Below, piece by piece: positions 36,548 to 45,999 of a stretch of DNA of 64,000 bases (within the stretch, counting starts at the first letter, position 1; the number at the start of each line of letters is the position of its first letter). The stretch comes from Ancylobacter novellus DSM 506. GTDB taxonomy: Bacteria; Pseudomonadota; Alphaproteobacteria; Rhizobiales; Xanthobacteraceae. The notes beneath the pieces were generated by a model that was not told where the DNA came from, searched no databases, and was given only the letters and a program-made list of their open reading frames with translations. The stretch lies in assembly GCF_000092925.1 (NCBI RefSeq), contig NC_014217.1, positions 4,464,001 through 4,528,000 on the forward strand, in the 5' to 3' direction. Both the position numbers and the translations under genes were made by a program.

Positions 36548-37309
36548 ATGCGTAGAACGGTGCAAGTGAACTCCCGCGAAATTGGTCAGACCGCAATCTC
36601 GCCGAAGCGCAAGCGCGAACCCATGCCTTCCGCCGCGCAGGTCGTGGTCGCCACGCTGACGAAGATGATCGAGGAGAAAAGGCTGGCGCCGAACCAGCCG
36701 CTGGCTCCGCAGCGCGAACTGGCGCAGGAACTCGACGTCAGCCGCGCAACGCTGCGCGAGGCGCTCTCGATACTCGCGACGATTGGGTTGATCTCCATCG
36801 AACCCGGCCGCGGCACCTTCGTGCGTGCCGCGAGCGACGCGGCCGAGGCGACCGCGACGCCCTCCTGGCGCTTCGCCGCGCGCTACTCGCCGGCGGAGGT
36901 CTACCAGTTCCGCTATATCGCCGAGAGCCATGCCGCGCAGCTCGCGGCCATGAACCATACCGATGCCGAGATCGAGGAGCTGGAGGAAAACCTTCAGTCG
37001 TTCCGCAAGGCGGCCCATGCGCTCGACTTCGCCGCCTTCGCCGAGATCGACTTCGAATTCCACAAGCTCATCATGCGCTTCTCGCGCAACCGGCTGCTGG
37101 CCGACATGCACCATAGCTTCGCACGCATATTGCTGGAGAGCTCGCGCCTGCCGGTGAAGCGCGACAAGTTGTGGGATCCGGTCATGGAGCACGAGCGCGT
37201 CGTCGAGGCGCTCAAGATGGGTGATCCGGAGGGCGCCGGCTATTACATGCGCCGGCACCTCAGCCGCACCGCGGACCGCGCCGGCATCGCCATCACCGAG
37301 TTCGTCTGA
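36548..37309 (+). CDS. GntR family transcriptional regulator, FadR/FCD subfamily
   Basis: The 253-residue protein has an N-terminal winged helix ([40 protein letters not shown]) and an FCD ligand domain with a metal-binding-type Asp/His pattern ([11 protein letters not shown]). No clear ribosome-binding site marks the start. A Met at 36623 is a plausible alternative, and it would leave the GGTCAGACC site at 36584 outside the coding region. Sites of the same type stand near allA and the binding-protein gene at 48786, so this is the probable regulator of the whole module. Confidence 0.9.
   Translation: MRRTVQVNSREIGQTAISPKRKREPMPSAAQVVVATLTKMIEEKRLAPNQPLAPQRELAQELDVSRATLREALSILATIGLISIEPGRGTFVRAASDAAEATATPSWRFAARYSPAEVYQFRYIAESHAAQLAAMNHTDAEIEELEENLQSFRKAAHALDFAAFAEIDFEFHKLIMRFSRNRLLADMHHSFARILLESSRLPVKRDKLWDPVMEHERVVEALKMGDPEGAGYYMRRHLSRTADRAGIAITEFV
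36582..36594. promoter_or_regulatory. FadR-like operator candidate at the GntR gene start
   Basis: TTGGTCAGACCGC repeats the core found at 36492. If the GntR gene starts at 36623, this is an autoregulatory site 29 bases upstream; if it starts at 36548, the site is inside the coding region. Confidence 0.5.
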
Positions 37310-37356
37310 ACCTCCAGCGCGACGGACGCCGTCGGCTTTCTCGGAAAGGATTGCGC

Positions 37357-38256
37357 ATGGCCAAGGAAATCTTCGTTTCTTACGGAATCGACGTCGATGC
37401 GGTGGCCGGCTGGCTCGGCTCCTATGGCGGCGAGGACAGCCCCTGCGACATCTCCCGCGGCGCCTTCGCCGGCCGTGTCGGCAGTGCCCGGCTGCTGCGG
37501 CTCTTCGAGAAATGGGGGATCAAGACCACCTGGTTCATCCCCGGCCACTCCATCGAGAGCTTCTGGGACGAGATGAAGGCGGTGGCCGACGCCGGCCACG
37601 AGATCGGCATGCACGGCTACAGCCACGAGAATCCGATCGCCATGACGCCGGAGCAGGAGGAGGCGATCTTCGACAAATGCGTCGAGCTGATCACCAAGCT
37701 CTCCGGCAAGCCGCCGCGCGGCTATGTGGCGCCGTGGTGGGAGTTCGGCTCCAAGACCAACGAGCTCTTGAAGCAGAAGGGCGTGAAATACGATCACTCC
37801 CTCATGCACAACGACCATCATCCCTATTACGTGACGGTCGGCGACAGCTGGACCAAGATCGATTATTCGCAGCACCCCTCGACCTGGATGAAGCCCTATG
37901 CCCAGGGCGAGGAGACCGATCTCATCGAGATCCCCGCCTCCTGGCATCTCGACGACCTGCCGCCGATGATGTTCATCAAGGCCGCGCCGAACAGCCACGG
38001 CTTCGTCTCGCCGCGCGACATCGAGGACACCTGGCGCGACCAGTTCGACTGGGTCTACGAGAACTACAACTACGCCGTCTTCCCGATCACCATCCATCCC
38101 GACGTGTCGGGCCGCCCGCACGTGCTGAAGATGCACGAGCGCCTGTTCGACTACATGAAGGGCCATTCCGGCGTTAAGTTCGTCACGATGGAGGAAATTG
38201 CGGATGACTTCGCCCGCCGCTATCCGCGCAGCGGCAGCGCGCGGCCGGCACCCTGA
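37357..38256 (+). CDS. Polysaccharide deacetylase-family (CE4) protein, probable cyclic imide hydrolase
   Basis: The 299-residue protein has the CE4/NodB fold: [23 protein letters not shown] at the N-terminus, [11 protein letters not shown], and [14 protein letters not shown] with the His pair near 85-89. No signal peptide is present, so a cell-wall role is unlikely. The sequence resembles what I recall of the imidase (cyclic imide hydrolase) group related to HpPgdA. A hydantoinase and allA close by support ring-amide hydrolysis. ATG at 37357 with AAGGA upstream is preferred over TTG at 37351. Confidence 0.72.
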   Translation: MAKEIFVSYGIDVDAVAGWLGSYGGEDSPCDISRGAFAGRVGSARLLRLFEKWGIKTTWFIPGHSIESFWDEMKAVADAGHEIGMHGYSHENPIAMTPEQEEAIFDKCVELITKLSGKPPRGYVAPWWEFGSKTNELLKQKGVKYDHSLMHNDHHPYYVTVGDSWTKIDYSQHPSTWMKPYAQGEETDLIEIPASWHLDDLPPMMFIKAAPNSHGFVSPRDIEDTWRDQFDWVYENYNYAVFPITIHPDVSGRPHVLKMHERLFDYMKGHSGVKFVTMEEIADDFARRYPRSGSARPAP

Positions 38257-38265
38257 GCCACGCCG

Positions 38266-38568
38266 ATGTGCGGGCTCTGCGGCGCCTTCGGCGGCAGCGA
38301 CCACTGGACGGCGGGCACCGGCGCGGAGACGGCCGGCGCCACGCCGACCGCGGAGCGGCGTGCCCGCGCCGCGACTGCCAATGAAGTGCTGGCGTTCTAC
38401 GGCCTTTCGCTCGGCGAATGGGCGGGGCGCTTCACCCTGCGCTCGCGCACCGGCCGCATGGCGGTGGTCGAGCATTTCGGCGCGATATGGCCGGAGGCCG
38501 AGCGCCTTGCCGGGCAGCCCTGCGACCCGCTCGACGAGGCGCTGATCACGCGGCTGGAGGCCACATAG
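38266..38568 (+). CDS. Small conserved hypothetical protein starting MCGLCG
   Basis: The 100-residue protein is not assigned to a named family by me. It begins Met-Cys-Gly-Leu-Cys-Gly, a CxxC motif at residues 2-5 that could bind metal. Later it has ANEVLAFYGLSLGEWAGRFTLRSRTGRMAVVEHFG and PCDPLDEAL. It sits nine bases after the imidase-like gene and two bases before the CobW GTPase, so it is almost certainly translated with them. A metal-delivery adaptor for CobW is a possible role, by context only. Confidence 0.7.
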   Translation: MCGLCGAFGGSDHWTAGTGAETAGATPTAERRARAATANEVLAFYGLSLGEWAGRFTLRSRTGRMAVVEHFGAIWPEAERLAGQPCDPLDEALITRLEAT

Positions 38569-38570
38569 CG

Positions 38571-39617
38571 ATGAACGGCGGCGACAAGCTGTCCGTGCAC
38601 GTGCTGACCGGCTTCCTCGGCGCCGGCAAGACCTCGCTGCTGCGGCGCCTGCTGGCGCTGCCGGCGCTCGGAGACACCGCGGTGGTGATCAACGAGTTCG
38701 GCGAGGTCGGCCTCGACCACCTGCTGTTGGAGGCGGTGGACGAGGACATCGTGCTGCTGAAGAGCGGCTGCGTGTGCTGCACCGTGCGCGGCGACCTCAA
38801 GAATGCGCTCGTCACGCTGATGGAGCGCCGCCGCAGCGGCGAGATTCCGGCCTTCGCGCGCATCGTGGTGGAGACCACCGGCATCGCCGACCCGGCGCCC
38901 ATCGTCGCCACGCTCACCGCCGACCCGATGCTGCGCCACCATTTCCGCGTGGGCAACATCGTCACCGTGGTCGACGTGCCGAACGGGCTATCGAACATCG
39001 ACGCCTACCCGGAATCGCTGCGGCAGGTGGCGGCGGCCGACCGGCTGGTGGTGAGCAAGGCCGACCTCGCGGACACGGAGGAAATCGCAGCGCTGGAAGC
39101 GGGCCTGCGCGCCGTCAATCCGACCGCCACCCTTGTCGCGCTGGACGAGCACGCGGTGCCTGACCCGGAACGGCTGCTCGCCGATCTCCATGACGAGACG
39201 GCCCGCCCCGCCGAGGTGGCGCGGTGGCTGGACGCGGTGGCGAGCACGCGCTGGCGCTTCCATGCGCATGGCACGCACGACGTGAATGCCCATCGCGACA
39301 TCCGCGCCTTCGTGCTGCGCAACGCGCAGCCGCTGGCATGGCCGCGCTTCGCGCTGTGGCTTTCCATGCTGCTGAACCGCCACGGGGCCGCGATCTTGCG
39401 GCTGAAGGGCCTGCTGGCGCTGGAAGGCGTCGAGGGCCCGGTGGTGATCCAGGGCGTGCAGCATATCGTCCACGCCCCGCTGCACCTGAAGGCGTGGCCG
39501 CGCGGCGTCCCGCTCACCGAGATCGTGGTGATCGCGCGCGGGCTCGATCCCACGCTGGTGCAGCGCTCCTTCGAGGCGTTCAATCGCCTGAGGCCGGCCG
39601 GCGACGCCGCGGCCTAA
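38571..39617 (+). CDS. CobW/COG0523 family GTP-binding metallochaperone
   Basis: The 348-residue GTPase has the P-loop GFLGAGKTSLLRR near residue 14, the CxCC metal motif GCVCCTVRGDL near residue 66, ETTGIADPAPI and the base-specificity motif SKAD. The CobW C-terminal domain follows. COG0523 proteins hand zinc or other metals to client enzymes using GTP. The likely clients here are the metal-dependent hydantoinase and the imidase-like protein. Its stop overlaps the convergent SDR gene by four bases. Confidence 0.9.
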   Translation: MNGGDKLSVHVLTGFLGAGKTSLLRRLLALPALGDTAVVINEFGEVGLDHLLLEAVDEDIVLLKSGCVCCTVRGDLKNALVTLMERRRSGEIPAFARIVVETTGIADPAPIVATLTADPMLRHHFRVGNIVTVVDVPNGLSNIDAYPESLRQVAAADRLVVSKADLADTEEIAALEAGLRAVNPTATLVALDEHAVPDPERLLADLHDETARPAEVARWLDAVASTRWRFHAHGTHDVNAHRDIRAFVLRNAQPLAWPRFALWLSMLLNRHGAAILRLKGLLALEGVEGPVVIQGVQHIVHAPLHLKAWPRGVPLTEIVVIARGLDPTLVQRSFEAFNRLRPAGDAAA

Positions 39618-40375
39618 TAGCGGCCCACCAGCAGCCCGCCATCGACGGTGACGACCTGCCCGGTCATGTAGCGCGCCGCCTCCGAGGCGAGGAAGAGGAT
39701 GACGTCGGCGATGTCCTCGGGCTCGCCGACGCGCCCGAGCGGGATGAAGGATGCCGCCGCTTCCAGCCCCTCCGGCCCGAGCGAATGCTCCTTCGAGAGC
39801 GCCTGCGCGGTGCGGATATAGCCGGGCGCGACGCCGTTCACGGTGATGCCGTTGCGCGCGAGTTCCACCGCCAGGCCGCGCACCAGTCCGACCACGCCAG
39901 CCTTGGCGGCGGAATAATGCACATGCTCGTCCCAGCCATAGGCGACGCCCATGATCGAGGACAGCGCGACGATACGGCCGGACCGGCGAGCCCGCATGCG
40001 AGGGGCGGCCGCCCGCACGAGCCGCATGATGCCCTTGAGGTCAACGTCGAAGGTGCGATCCCATTCCTCATCCGACATCTGCGCCAATGACAGCTTCTTG
40101 GCGATGCCGGCATTGGCGACGAGCACGTCGATGCGCCCGTGCCGCGCCTCGACATCGGCCACCAGCACATCGGTCGCCGCCGAGGAGGTGACGTCGAGTG
40201 CGGCGAATTCGGCCCGGCCGCCCTCGGCGAGAATGCGGCGGGCGACGTCGCGGCCCTCCTCCTCCAGCACGTCCGTCACCACGACATAATAGCCGGCGCG
40301 GGCGAAGGCGAGGGCGGTGGCACGTCCGATGCCGATGCCGGCCCCGGTGATGATGAGGACGGGCCTCTCCTCCAT
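39614..40375 (-). CDS. Short-chain dehydrogenase/reductase (SDR)
   Basis: The 253-residue classical SDR has TGAGIGIGRATA for NAD(P) binding, NAGIAK, and the catalytic Tyr-Lys in YSAAKAGVVG preceded by a Ser in SSIMGVA. The C-terminal MTGQVVTVDGG is typical of the FabG-like group. It is the last gene of the module's minus-strand run, three bases after the hydantoinase. The substrate is unknown. Confidence 0.9.
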   Translation of the reverse strand: MEERPVLIITGAGIGIGRATALAFARAGYYVVVTDVLEEEGRDVARRILAEGGRAEFAALDVTSSAATDVLVADVEARHGRIDVLVANAGIAKKLSLAQMSDEEWDRTFDVDLKGIMRLVRAAAPRMRARRSGRIVALSSIMGVAYGWDEHVHYSAAKAGVVGLVRGLAVELARNGITVNGVAPGYIRTAQALSKEHSLGPEGLEAAASFIPLGRVGEPEDIADVILFLASEAARYMTGQVVTVDGGLLVGRY

Positions 40376-40378
40376 CGC

Positions 40379-41806
40379 TCACGCTCCTCCGGCCGGCACC
40401 GCATAGGGCGAGAGCGCGCGTTTGAGGAAGCCGCCGTCGCCCAGCGCGCCCAGTATCTTGCCTTCTTCCGCGACCACCTTTCCGCGCAGCAGCGTCATGA
40501 CGGGCCAGCCGGTCACCGCGAGCCCCTCATAGGGCGTGTAGTCGGCGCCGTGGTGCATCAGCTCCTGCCGAATGGTTTCCTTGCGATTAGGGTCCCACAG
40601 CACGATGTCGGCGTCGAAGCCGGGGGCGATGGAGCCCTTCTTCGGATAGAGGCCGTACATCTTCGCGTGGTTGGTCGAGGTGAGTGCGACGAACTCGTTG
40701 AGCGAGATACGCCCCTCGACGACACCTTTCGAGAACAGGATCTGCAGCCGGGTCTCGACGCCCGGGATGCCGTTCGGCACCCAGCGGAAGGAAGTGCGTG
40801 CCTTGGGGTTCAGCTTGCCCATCTCGCCCTCGTAAAAGAACGGGCAGTGGTCGGAGGAGAAGGTCTGGAACACGCCGGTGCGGATGCCTTCCCAGATCGC
40901 CTCCCAGCTCGCGGCGTCGCGCGGCGGCGGCGAGCAGACATATTTGCCGCCGCTCGCGTCCATGTTGAGGCCCTTGAGGTCGTCGGCGGTGAGCGCGACA
41001 TATTGCGGGCAGGTCTCGCCATAGACCTTGAGCCCGCGCTGCTGCGCCCAGCGTATCTGCTCCATCGGCTCGCGGCCCGAGACGTGCACCACCATGATCG
41101 GCACGTCGGTGAGCTCGGCATGGCTGATGGCGCGGTGCGTCGCCTCGCGCTCGACCGACTGGGGGCGCGAGATGGCGTGGTAGTAGGGCGCGGTCTTGCC
41201 GGCACGCTCCAGCCTCTCGGTCATGAAGCGGATGGCGTCGTAGCCCTCGCAATGCACCATGACGAGGGCGCCGCAGCCACGGGCGCAGTCGAACACTTCG
41301 AGCAGTTGCCGGTCGTTCAGGACCAGATCGTCATAGGTCATGAACACCTTGAACGAGGTGTAGCCGTCGGCCACCAGTGCGGGAAGCTCCTGGCCGAGTA
41401 CGCTCGCGCTCGGGTCGCTGACGATGAGGTGGAAGCCGTAGTCGCAATAGGACTGGCCATCCGCCTCCTTGTGGTAATCCATGACGCTGGCGCGAAGGCT
41501 GGCGCCGCGCGGCTGCAGGGCGAAGGGCAGCACCGTGGTGGTGCCGCCGGCGATGGCCGAGCGGGTGCCGCTTTCGAAGCCGTCCGCCATGGCCGGACCA
41601 CCGAAGGCCGGCTGAGCCATATGGACATGGCTGTCGATGCCGCCGGGCATGACGAGCAGCCCCGAGGCATCGATGGCCTTGGCGGCATTGGTTAGGCTCT
41701 CGGCTACCGCGACGATGCGGCCCGCGCGGATGCCGACATCCGCCTTCATGGTGTCGGAAGCGGTGACGACGGTGCCACCGCGGATGACGAGATCGTAGTC
41801 GCTCAT
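40379..41806 (-). CDS. D-hydantoinase/dihydropyrimidinase family cyclic amidohydrolase
   Basis: The 475-residue amidohydrolase has metal ligands in GGIDSHVHM near residue 57, a carboxylated-Lys segment FKVFMTYDD near 150, His in VMVHCEGYD and VVHVSGREP, and Asp in FSSDHCPF near 315. These fit the hydantoinase/dihydropyrimidinase group, which opens five- and six-membered cyclic ureides and imides. With allA and the imidase-like gene it suggests catabolism of an imported cyclic amide. Confidence 0.9.
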   Translation of the reverse strand: MSDYDLVIRGGTVVTASDTMKADVGIRAGRIVAVAESLTNAAKAIDASGLLVMPGGIDSHVHMAQPAFGGPAMADGFESGTRSAIAGGTTTVLPFALQPRGASLRASVMDYHKEADGQSYCDYGFHLIVSDPSASVLGQELPALVADGYTSFKVFMTYDDLVLNDRQLLEVFDCARGCGALVMVHCEGYDAIRFMTERLERAGKTAPYYHAISRPQSVEREATHRAISHAELTDVPIMVVHVSGREPMEQIRWAQQRGLKVYGETCPQYVALTADDLKGLNMDASGGKYVCSPPPRDAASWEAIWEGIRTGVFQTFSSDHCPFFYEGEMGKLNPKARTSFRWVPNGIPGVETRLQILFSKGVVEGRISLNEFVALTSTNHAKMYGLYPKKGSIAPGFDADIVLWDPNRKETIRQELMHHGADYTPYEGLAVTGWPVMTLLRGKVVAEEGKILGALGDGGFLKRALSPYAVPAGGA

Positions 41807-41816
41807 CGATCTGTCC

Positions 41817-42572
41817 TCACATCATGATGTCGCCGCCATTGGGCGACAATGTCTGGCCGACGTAGAAGGCGCCGGCATCCGATGCCAGCAGCAGGATGGT
41901 CGGCGCGATCTCCGATACCTCGCCGAACCGGCCGAGCGGGATCTCCCTGAGCTTCATCGCCCGCCATTCCTCGGTAAGCCCGTTCAGCAGCACCGTCTCG
42001 GTGGCGCCGGGAGCTATGGCGTTCACCGTCACCCCGTGCGGCGCGCCCTCATAGGACAGCGCGCGGGTGAAGCCGGCGATGCCCGCCTTGGCCGCCACGT
42101 AATGCGCGAGGTTTGGCGCCCCGCGATAGGCGAGCTGCGAGGAGCAGTTGATCACCCGGCCCCAGCCCTTTTCCAGCATCGGCCCGAAGAAGTGGCGGGT
42201 GACGAGGAAGGTGCCGCGCAGATGCACGCCGATCATGCGGTCCCAATCAGCGACGGAGAGGTCGACAAAGGGCTTGTCGCCGCCGATGCCGGCCATGTTC
42301 ACGAGGATGTCGACATGGCCGAGCGTGCGCTTGGCCCAATCGGCCATCTCGTCTACCGCCGCCTCGTCGGCGACGTCGCATTCCTTGCCGTGCACCTCGT
42401 GCCCCGCCGTCGCCAGCCGAGCCTCCAGCGCCGCGGCATTGGCGCCGTCGCCATAATGGCAGAAGGCGACGCGGGCGCCGTAGCGCGCGAAAAGCTCCAC
42501 CACCTCGCCGCCTATGCCGCGGCTGCCGCCGGTGACGAGCGCGGTGCGGCCCTCGAGCGAGAATTCCTTCAT
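41817..42572 (-). CDS. Short-chain dehydrogenase/reductase (SDR)
   Basis: The 251-residue SDR has TGGSRGIGGEVVELFARYG, NMAGIGGDKP, and catalytic Tyr-Lys in YVAAKAGIAG. The C-terminus ends YVGQTLSPNGGDIM. The start is fixed by a four-base overlap with the epimerase stop. It is distinct from the SDR at 39614, so two different oxidation or reduction steps are encoded. Confidence 0.9.
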   Translation of the reverse strand: MKEFSLEGRTALVTGGSRGIGGEVVELFARYGARVAFCHYGDGANAAALEARLATAGHEVHGKECDVADEAAVDEMADWAKRTLGHVDILVNMAGIGGDKPFVDLSVADWDRMIGVHLRGTFLVTRHFFGPMLEKGWGRVINCSSQLAYRGAPNLAHYVAAKAGIAGFTRALSYEGAPHGVTVNAIAPGATETVLLNGLTEEWRAMKLREIPLGRFGEVSEIAPTILLLASDAGAFYVGQTLSPNGGDIMM

Positions 42573-43498
42573 GACGGGCTCCGGTCCAGGGCGTTGCGGG
42601 CGGCGATCCACTCGGCATAGGAGCGGATGCCGGTCTCGAGGTCGTAGGCGGGCGCATAGGAGAAGTCGCGCTTGGCCGCCGAGATGTCGAAGCGCCGGTG
42701 CACCTCGTCGACCGGGTCAGGTCCGGGCGCGAGCGCGATGTCGGCCTGTGGCAGCACCCGCTTCACGGCGTCGCCGACCTCGCCTAGGGTGAGATAGGTG
42801 TCGCCGGTGACGGTGTAGACGCGGCGCGGCGTGTCCCCGGCGTCGAGCGCTAGCAGCAGCGCACCCACCGCGTCCTCGACATGGATGAACTGGCGGTGGA
42901 AGTCGGCGCCGAAGGGCATGCGGGTCGGACGGCCGGCCAGCGCATCCTCGATCATGGTGCGGATCACGCAGTCGGTGGTGCGGCCCGGCCCGTAGACCCA
43001 GGACAGCCTTATCGCCAGCGCATCGACGCCGAACTGGCGCCAATAGGTCCACAGCAGCGCCTCGCTCGCCGCCTTGCTGCCGCCATAGACCGAGGTCGGG
43101 CGCAGCGGCACGTCCTCCGGCACCGGCCCTTCCGGCGTGTCGCCATAGGCACTGGTCGACGAACAGAACACCAGCCGCCGCGCCTTGTGGATGCGAGCCA
43201 GCTCCAGCATGTTGGCGGTGCCGACGACGTTCACCTGCACCATCGAATAGGGATTGTCGCGCGCCACCATCGGCCCCGAATGGGCGCCGCAATGGACGAT
43301 GGCCTCGACCGGATGCTCGGCCGCGATGGCGTGCAGGCGGTGGATGTCGGTGAGGTCGCAGGCGACGAGCGGCAGACCCTCGCGGGTGCGCTCGACCAGA
43401 TCGATGGCGACGACCTTGCGGCCCTGCGCCTCCAGCCGGCGCCGCACGGCATTGCCGACCAGACCGGCGCCGCCGGTGACGAGGATGCACTTTTCCAT
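42569..43498 (-). CDS. NAD-dependent epimerase/dehydratase (extended SDR)
   Basis: The 309-residue protein has the TGGAGLVGNAV Rossmann loop, a YGGSKAASEAL catalytic Tyr-Lys, and the extended-SDR segment AIRLSWVYGPGRTT. Members act on nucleotide sugars or uronate-like compounds. It directly follows the ABC ATPase gene (one base gap) and overlaps the next SDR. An epimerase inside an importer/hydantoinase operon is unusual and may act on a sugar acid or on an amide side chain. Confidence 0.87.
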   Translation of the reverse strand: MEKCILVTGGAGLVGNAVRRRLEAQGRKVVAIDLVERTREGLPLVACDLTDIHRLHAIAAEHPVEAIVHCGAHSGPMVARDNPYSMVQVNVVGTANMLELARIHKARRLVFCSSTSAYGDTPEGPVPEDVPLRPTSVYGGSKAASEALLWTYWRQFGVDALAIRLSWVYGPGRTTDCVIRTMIEDALAGRPTRMPFGADFHRQFIHVEDAVGALLLALDAGDTPRRVYTVTGDTYLTLGEVGDAVKRVLPQADIALAPGPDPVDEVHRRFDISAAKRDFSYAPAYDLETGIRSYAEWIAARNALDRSPS

Positions 43499-45163
43499 TC
43501 AGGCGGTTCCTGCGAGGCGGAGGGTCTCGGCGCGCTCGCGCTGGGCGGCGCCCTGCTCGATCGGCAGCTCGGCCGCGAGCAGCATGCGGGTGTAGTCCTG
43601 CGCCGGGCGGGCGAAGATGGCTTCGGTCTCGCCATATTCGACGATCTTGCCGTGGCGCATCACCGCGACATTGTGGGCGAGCGAGCGCACCGAGTTGAGG
43701 TCGTGGGTGATGAACAGGGCCGACATGCCGATCTCCGCCTGGAGGTCGCGCACGAGGTCGATGATCTGCGCCCGCACGCGGATGTCGAGCGCCGTGGTCG
43801 GCTCGTCGAACACCACGAAATCCGGGCCGGTGGCCAGCGCCCGGGCGATGCCGACCCGCTTCTGCTCGCCGGCGGTGAGCTCGTGCGGATAGGAGTCGGC
43901 CAGTCTTGCCGGAAGATGCACGAGGTCGAGCAGCTCCCGCGCCCGCCGCGCGCGGGCCCCGCGGTCCAGCGCCGGGTCGAGTTGCAGGGGCTCGCCGATC
44001 AGCGCGCGCACAGGCCAGCGTGGATTGAGCGCTACATAGGGTTCCTGGAATACCATCTGGATGCGCCGGCGCAGCGGCCGGAACTGGTGGGCCGGCATGT
44101 TGGTGATGTCGGTGCCGTCAAAGGCGATGCCGCCGCTGTCGCTCTCCAGCAGCCGCACGAGGCACTGGCCGACCGTGGTCTTGCCCGAGCCGCTCTCGCC
44201 GACCAGCGCCAGCGTCTCGCCCTTGCGCACGCTGAACGACACGTCGTCGATGGCGCGGACCACCTCGGTGGTGCCGGATATGGGGAAGGTCTTGACCAGC
44301 CGGCCGATCTCCAGAAGGCACGGCGCATGCTCGCCCGTCTCGTCCGCCGCCTCGCCCGTCCGCGGGGTAGGGCGGACCTTGGCGGCGTCGAGCAGGGTGC
44401 GACTGTAGCCGTCCTTCGGCGCCTCGAGGAAATGGCCGACCTCGTCGAGCTCGACGATGCGCCCATCCTTCATGATGGCGACGCGGTCGCAGTAATGCGC
44501 GATGATGCCGAGATCGTGGGTGATGAGCACCACGCCGGCGCCGAGGTCGCGGCAGCGCTTCACCAGAAGGTCGAGCACCTGCACCTGGATGGTGGCGTCG
44601 AGGCCGAGTGTGGCGTCGTCGGCCAGCACCACCTCCGGATTGGCAACCATCGCCATGGCGATGACGACGCGCTGCGCCATGCCGCCGGAAAGCTGATGCG
44701 GATAGGCCCGCGCACGGCGCTCCGGATTGACGATGCCGACCTGCGCCAGCAGGTCCACCGCCGCCGCCCATGCTTCCTTTCGGCTGCACGGCTTATGGGC
44801 CCGCAGCACGCGGGCAATCTGGGCGCCGACCGTCTCCACGGGATCGAGCAGCGCCTTGGCGTTGGTGCCGATCAGCGCGATGCGCCCGCCGCGCATCTGG
44901 CGGCGCTCGGCCGCGTCCATATCGAGGATGGACGCGCCGTCGAGCCGCAGGTCGCCGCCGACGATGCGCCCGCCCTCCGGCAGCAGGTCGATCAGGGCGC
45001 GGGCCAGCACCGACTTGCCCGCGCCGGTCTCGCCGACGATGCCGAGCACCTCGTCGCGGCGCAGCTCGAAGGAGACATCGGACAGGACCTTCGCCGTGCC
45101 CTCGCCGAAGTCGACAGTGAGGTCCTCGACGCTGAGCAGCGGCATTCCACCGGGCGCGCGCAT
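43499..45163 (-). CDS. Dipeptide/oligopeptide-type ABC transporter, fused ATP-binding protein (DppD-DppF)
   Basis: One 554-residue chain holds two ABC domains. The first has GETGAGKSVLARAL and LSGGMAQRVVIAMAM; the second, from about residue 275, has GESGSGKTTVGQCL and LTAGEQKRVGIARAL, where the signature is degenerate. Fused DppDF ATPases are common in alphaproteobacterial PepT importers. The start overlaps the permease stop as ATGA. Confidence 0.92.
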   Translation of the reverse strand: MRAPGGMPLLSVEDLTVDFGEGTAKVLSDVSFELRRDEVLGIVGETGAGKSVLARALIDLLPEGGRIVGGDLRLDGASILDMDAAERRQMRGGRIALIGTNAKALLDPVETVGAQIARVLRAHKPCSRKEAWAAAVDLLAQVGIVNPERRARAYPHQLSGGMAQRVVIAMAMVANPEVVLADDATLGLDATIQVQVLDLLVKRCRDLGAGVVLITHDLGIIAHYCDRVAIMKDGRIVELDEVGHFLEAPKDGYSRTLLDAAKVRPTPRTGEAADETGEHAPCLLEIGRLVKTFPISGTTEVVRAIDDVSFSVRKGETLALVGESGSGKTTVGQCLVRLLESDSGGIAFDGTDITNMPAHQFRPLRRRIQMVFQEPYVALNPRWPVRALIGEPLQLDPALDRGARARRARELLDLVHLPARLADSYPHELTAGEQKRVGIARALATGPDFVVFDEPTTALDIRVRAQIIDLVRDLQAEIGMSALFITHDLNSVRSLAHNVAVMRHGKIVEYGETEAIFARPAQDYTRMLLAAELPIEQGAAQRERAETLRLAGTA

Positions 45164-45999
45164 CAGCGGTCCCTCGTCGTCGGGTCGGACAGGTCCTTCG
45201 CCATGTCGCCGATCAGCGCGAAGCTGAGCACGGCGATGACGATGGCCATGCCGGGGAACAGCGCCACCCACCACACGCCGAGGATCATCTGCTGCGCGCC
45301 GGTCGAGACCATCAGCCCCCATTCCGGCGTCGGCATGCGCACGCCGGCGCCGACGAAGGACAGGCCGGCGGTCAGCAGGATGGCGAGGCCGACGCTGATC
45401 GATATCTGCACGATGGCCGGCGTCAACGCATTGGGGAGGATATGGCGGAACATGATGGAGAAATCGGTCGCGCCGCTGCACCGCGCGGCGCCGACGAAGG
45501 GCCGTTCGCGCAGCGAGAGCACCTCGGCGCGGATGACGCGCGCGAACATCGGGATGAACAGCACGGCGAGCACGATGGCGACGTTCCAGATTTCCTGCCC
45601 CATGACGGATACAAGCGCCATGCCGAGCACGAAGACGGGGAAGGACTGGATGAAGTCGAACAGCCGCATCACCAGCGAGGACAGCCAGCCGCGGTAGAAG
45701 CCGATGAACAGGCCGATCGGCACGCCGACGATGAAGGCGAAGGCGACCGCGACGATGGAGATGAGCAGGTTGATGCGGGTGGCGTAGATGACGCGCGCAT
45801 AGATATCCATGCCCGACACATCCGTCCCGAACCAGTGCTCGGCCGAGGGCGGCTGGAGCGAGGAGAGCGGGTCGGCCTCCACCGGCGAATAGGAGGTCAG
45901 CCAGGGCGCGAAGATGATGGCGATGATCTGCACGAGAAGCAGCGCGAGCCCGACCACAGCGGCGGGGTGGCGACGCAGATAGCGGAGGAAATGCGCCAT
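45163..45999 (-). CDS. Dipeptide-type ABC transporter permease (DppC)
   Basis: The 278-residue protein has the DppC N-terminal segment, then HWFGTDVSGMDIYARVIYATRINLLISI, and the EAA loop GAARCSGATDFSIMFRHILPNALTP near 185-210. It has about six hydrophobic segments. It overlaps genes on both sides by three to four bases. Confidence 0.93.
   Translation of the reverse strand: MAHFLRYLRRHPAAVVGLALLLVQIIAIIFAPWLTSYSPVEADPLSSLQPPSAEHWFGTDVSGMDIYARVIYATRINLLISIVAVAFAFIVGVPIGLFIGFYRGWLSSLVMRLFDFIQSFPVFVLGMALVSVMGQEIWNVAIVLAVLFIPMFARVIRAEVLSLRERPFVGAARCSGATDFSIMFRHILPNALTPAIVQISISVGLAILLTAGLSFVGAGVRMPTPEWGLMVSTGAQQMILGVWWVALFPGMAIVIAVLSFALIGDMAKDLSDPTTRDR

Noticed and set aside
42881..45697. A 938-codon plus-strand open frame opposite the epimerase and ABC ATPase genes
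   Set aside because: It spans two real overlapping minus-strand genes and a permease end; composition is typical of antisense frames in high-GC DNA.
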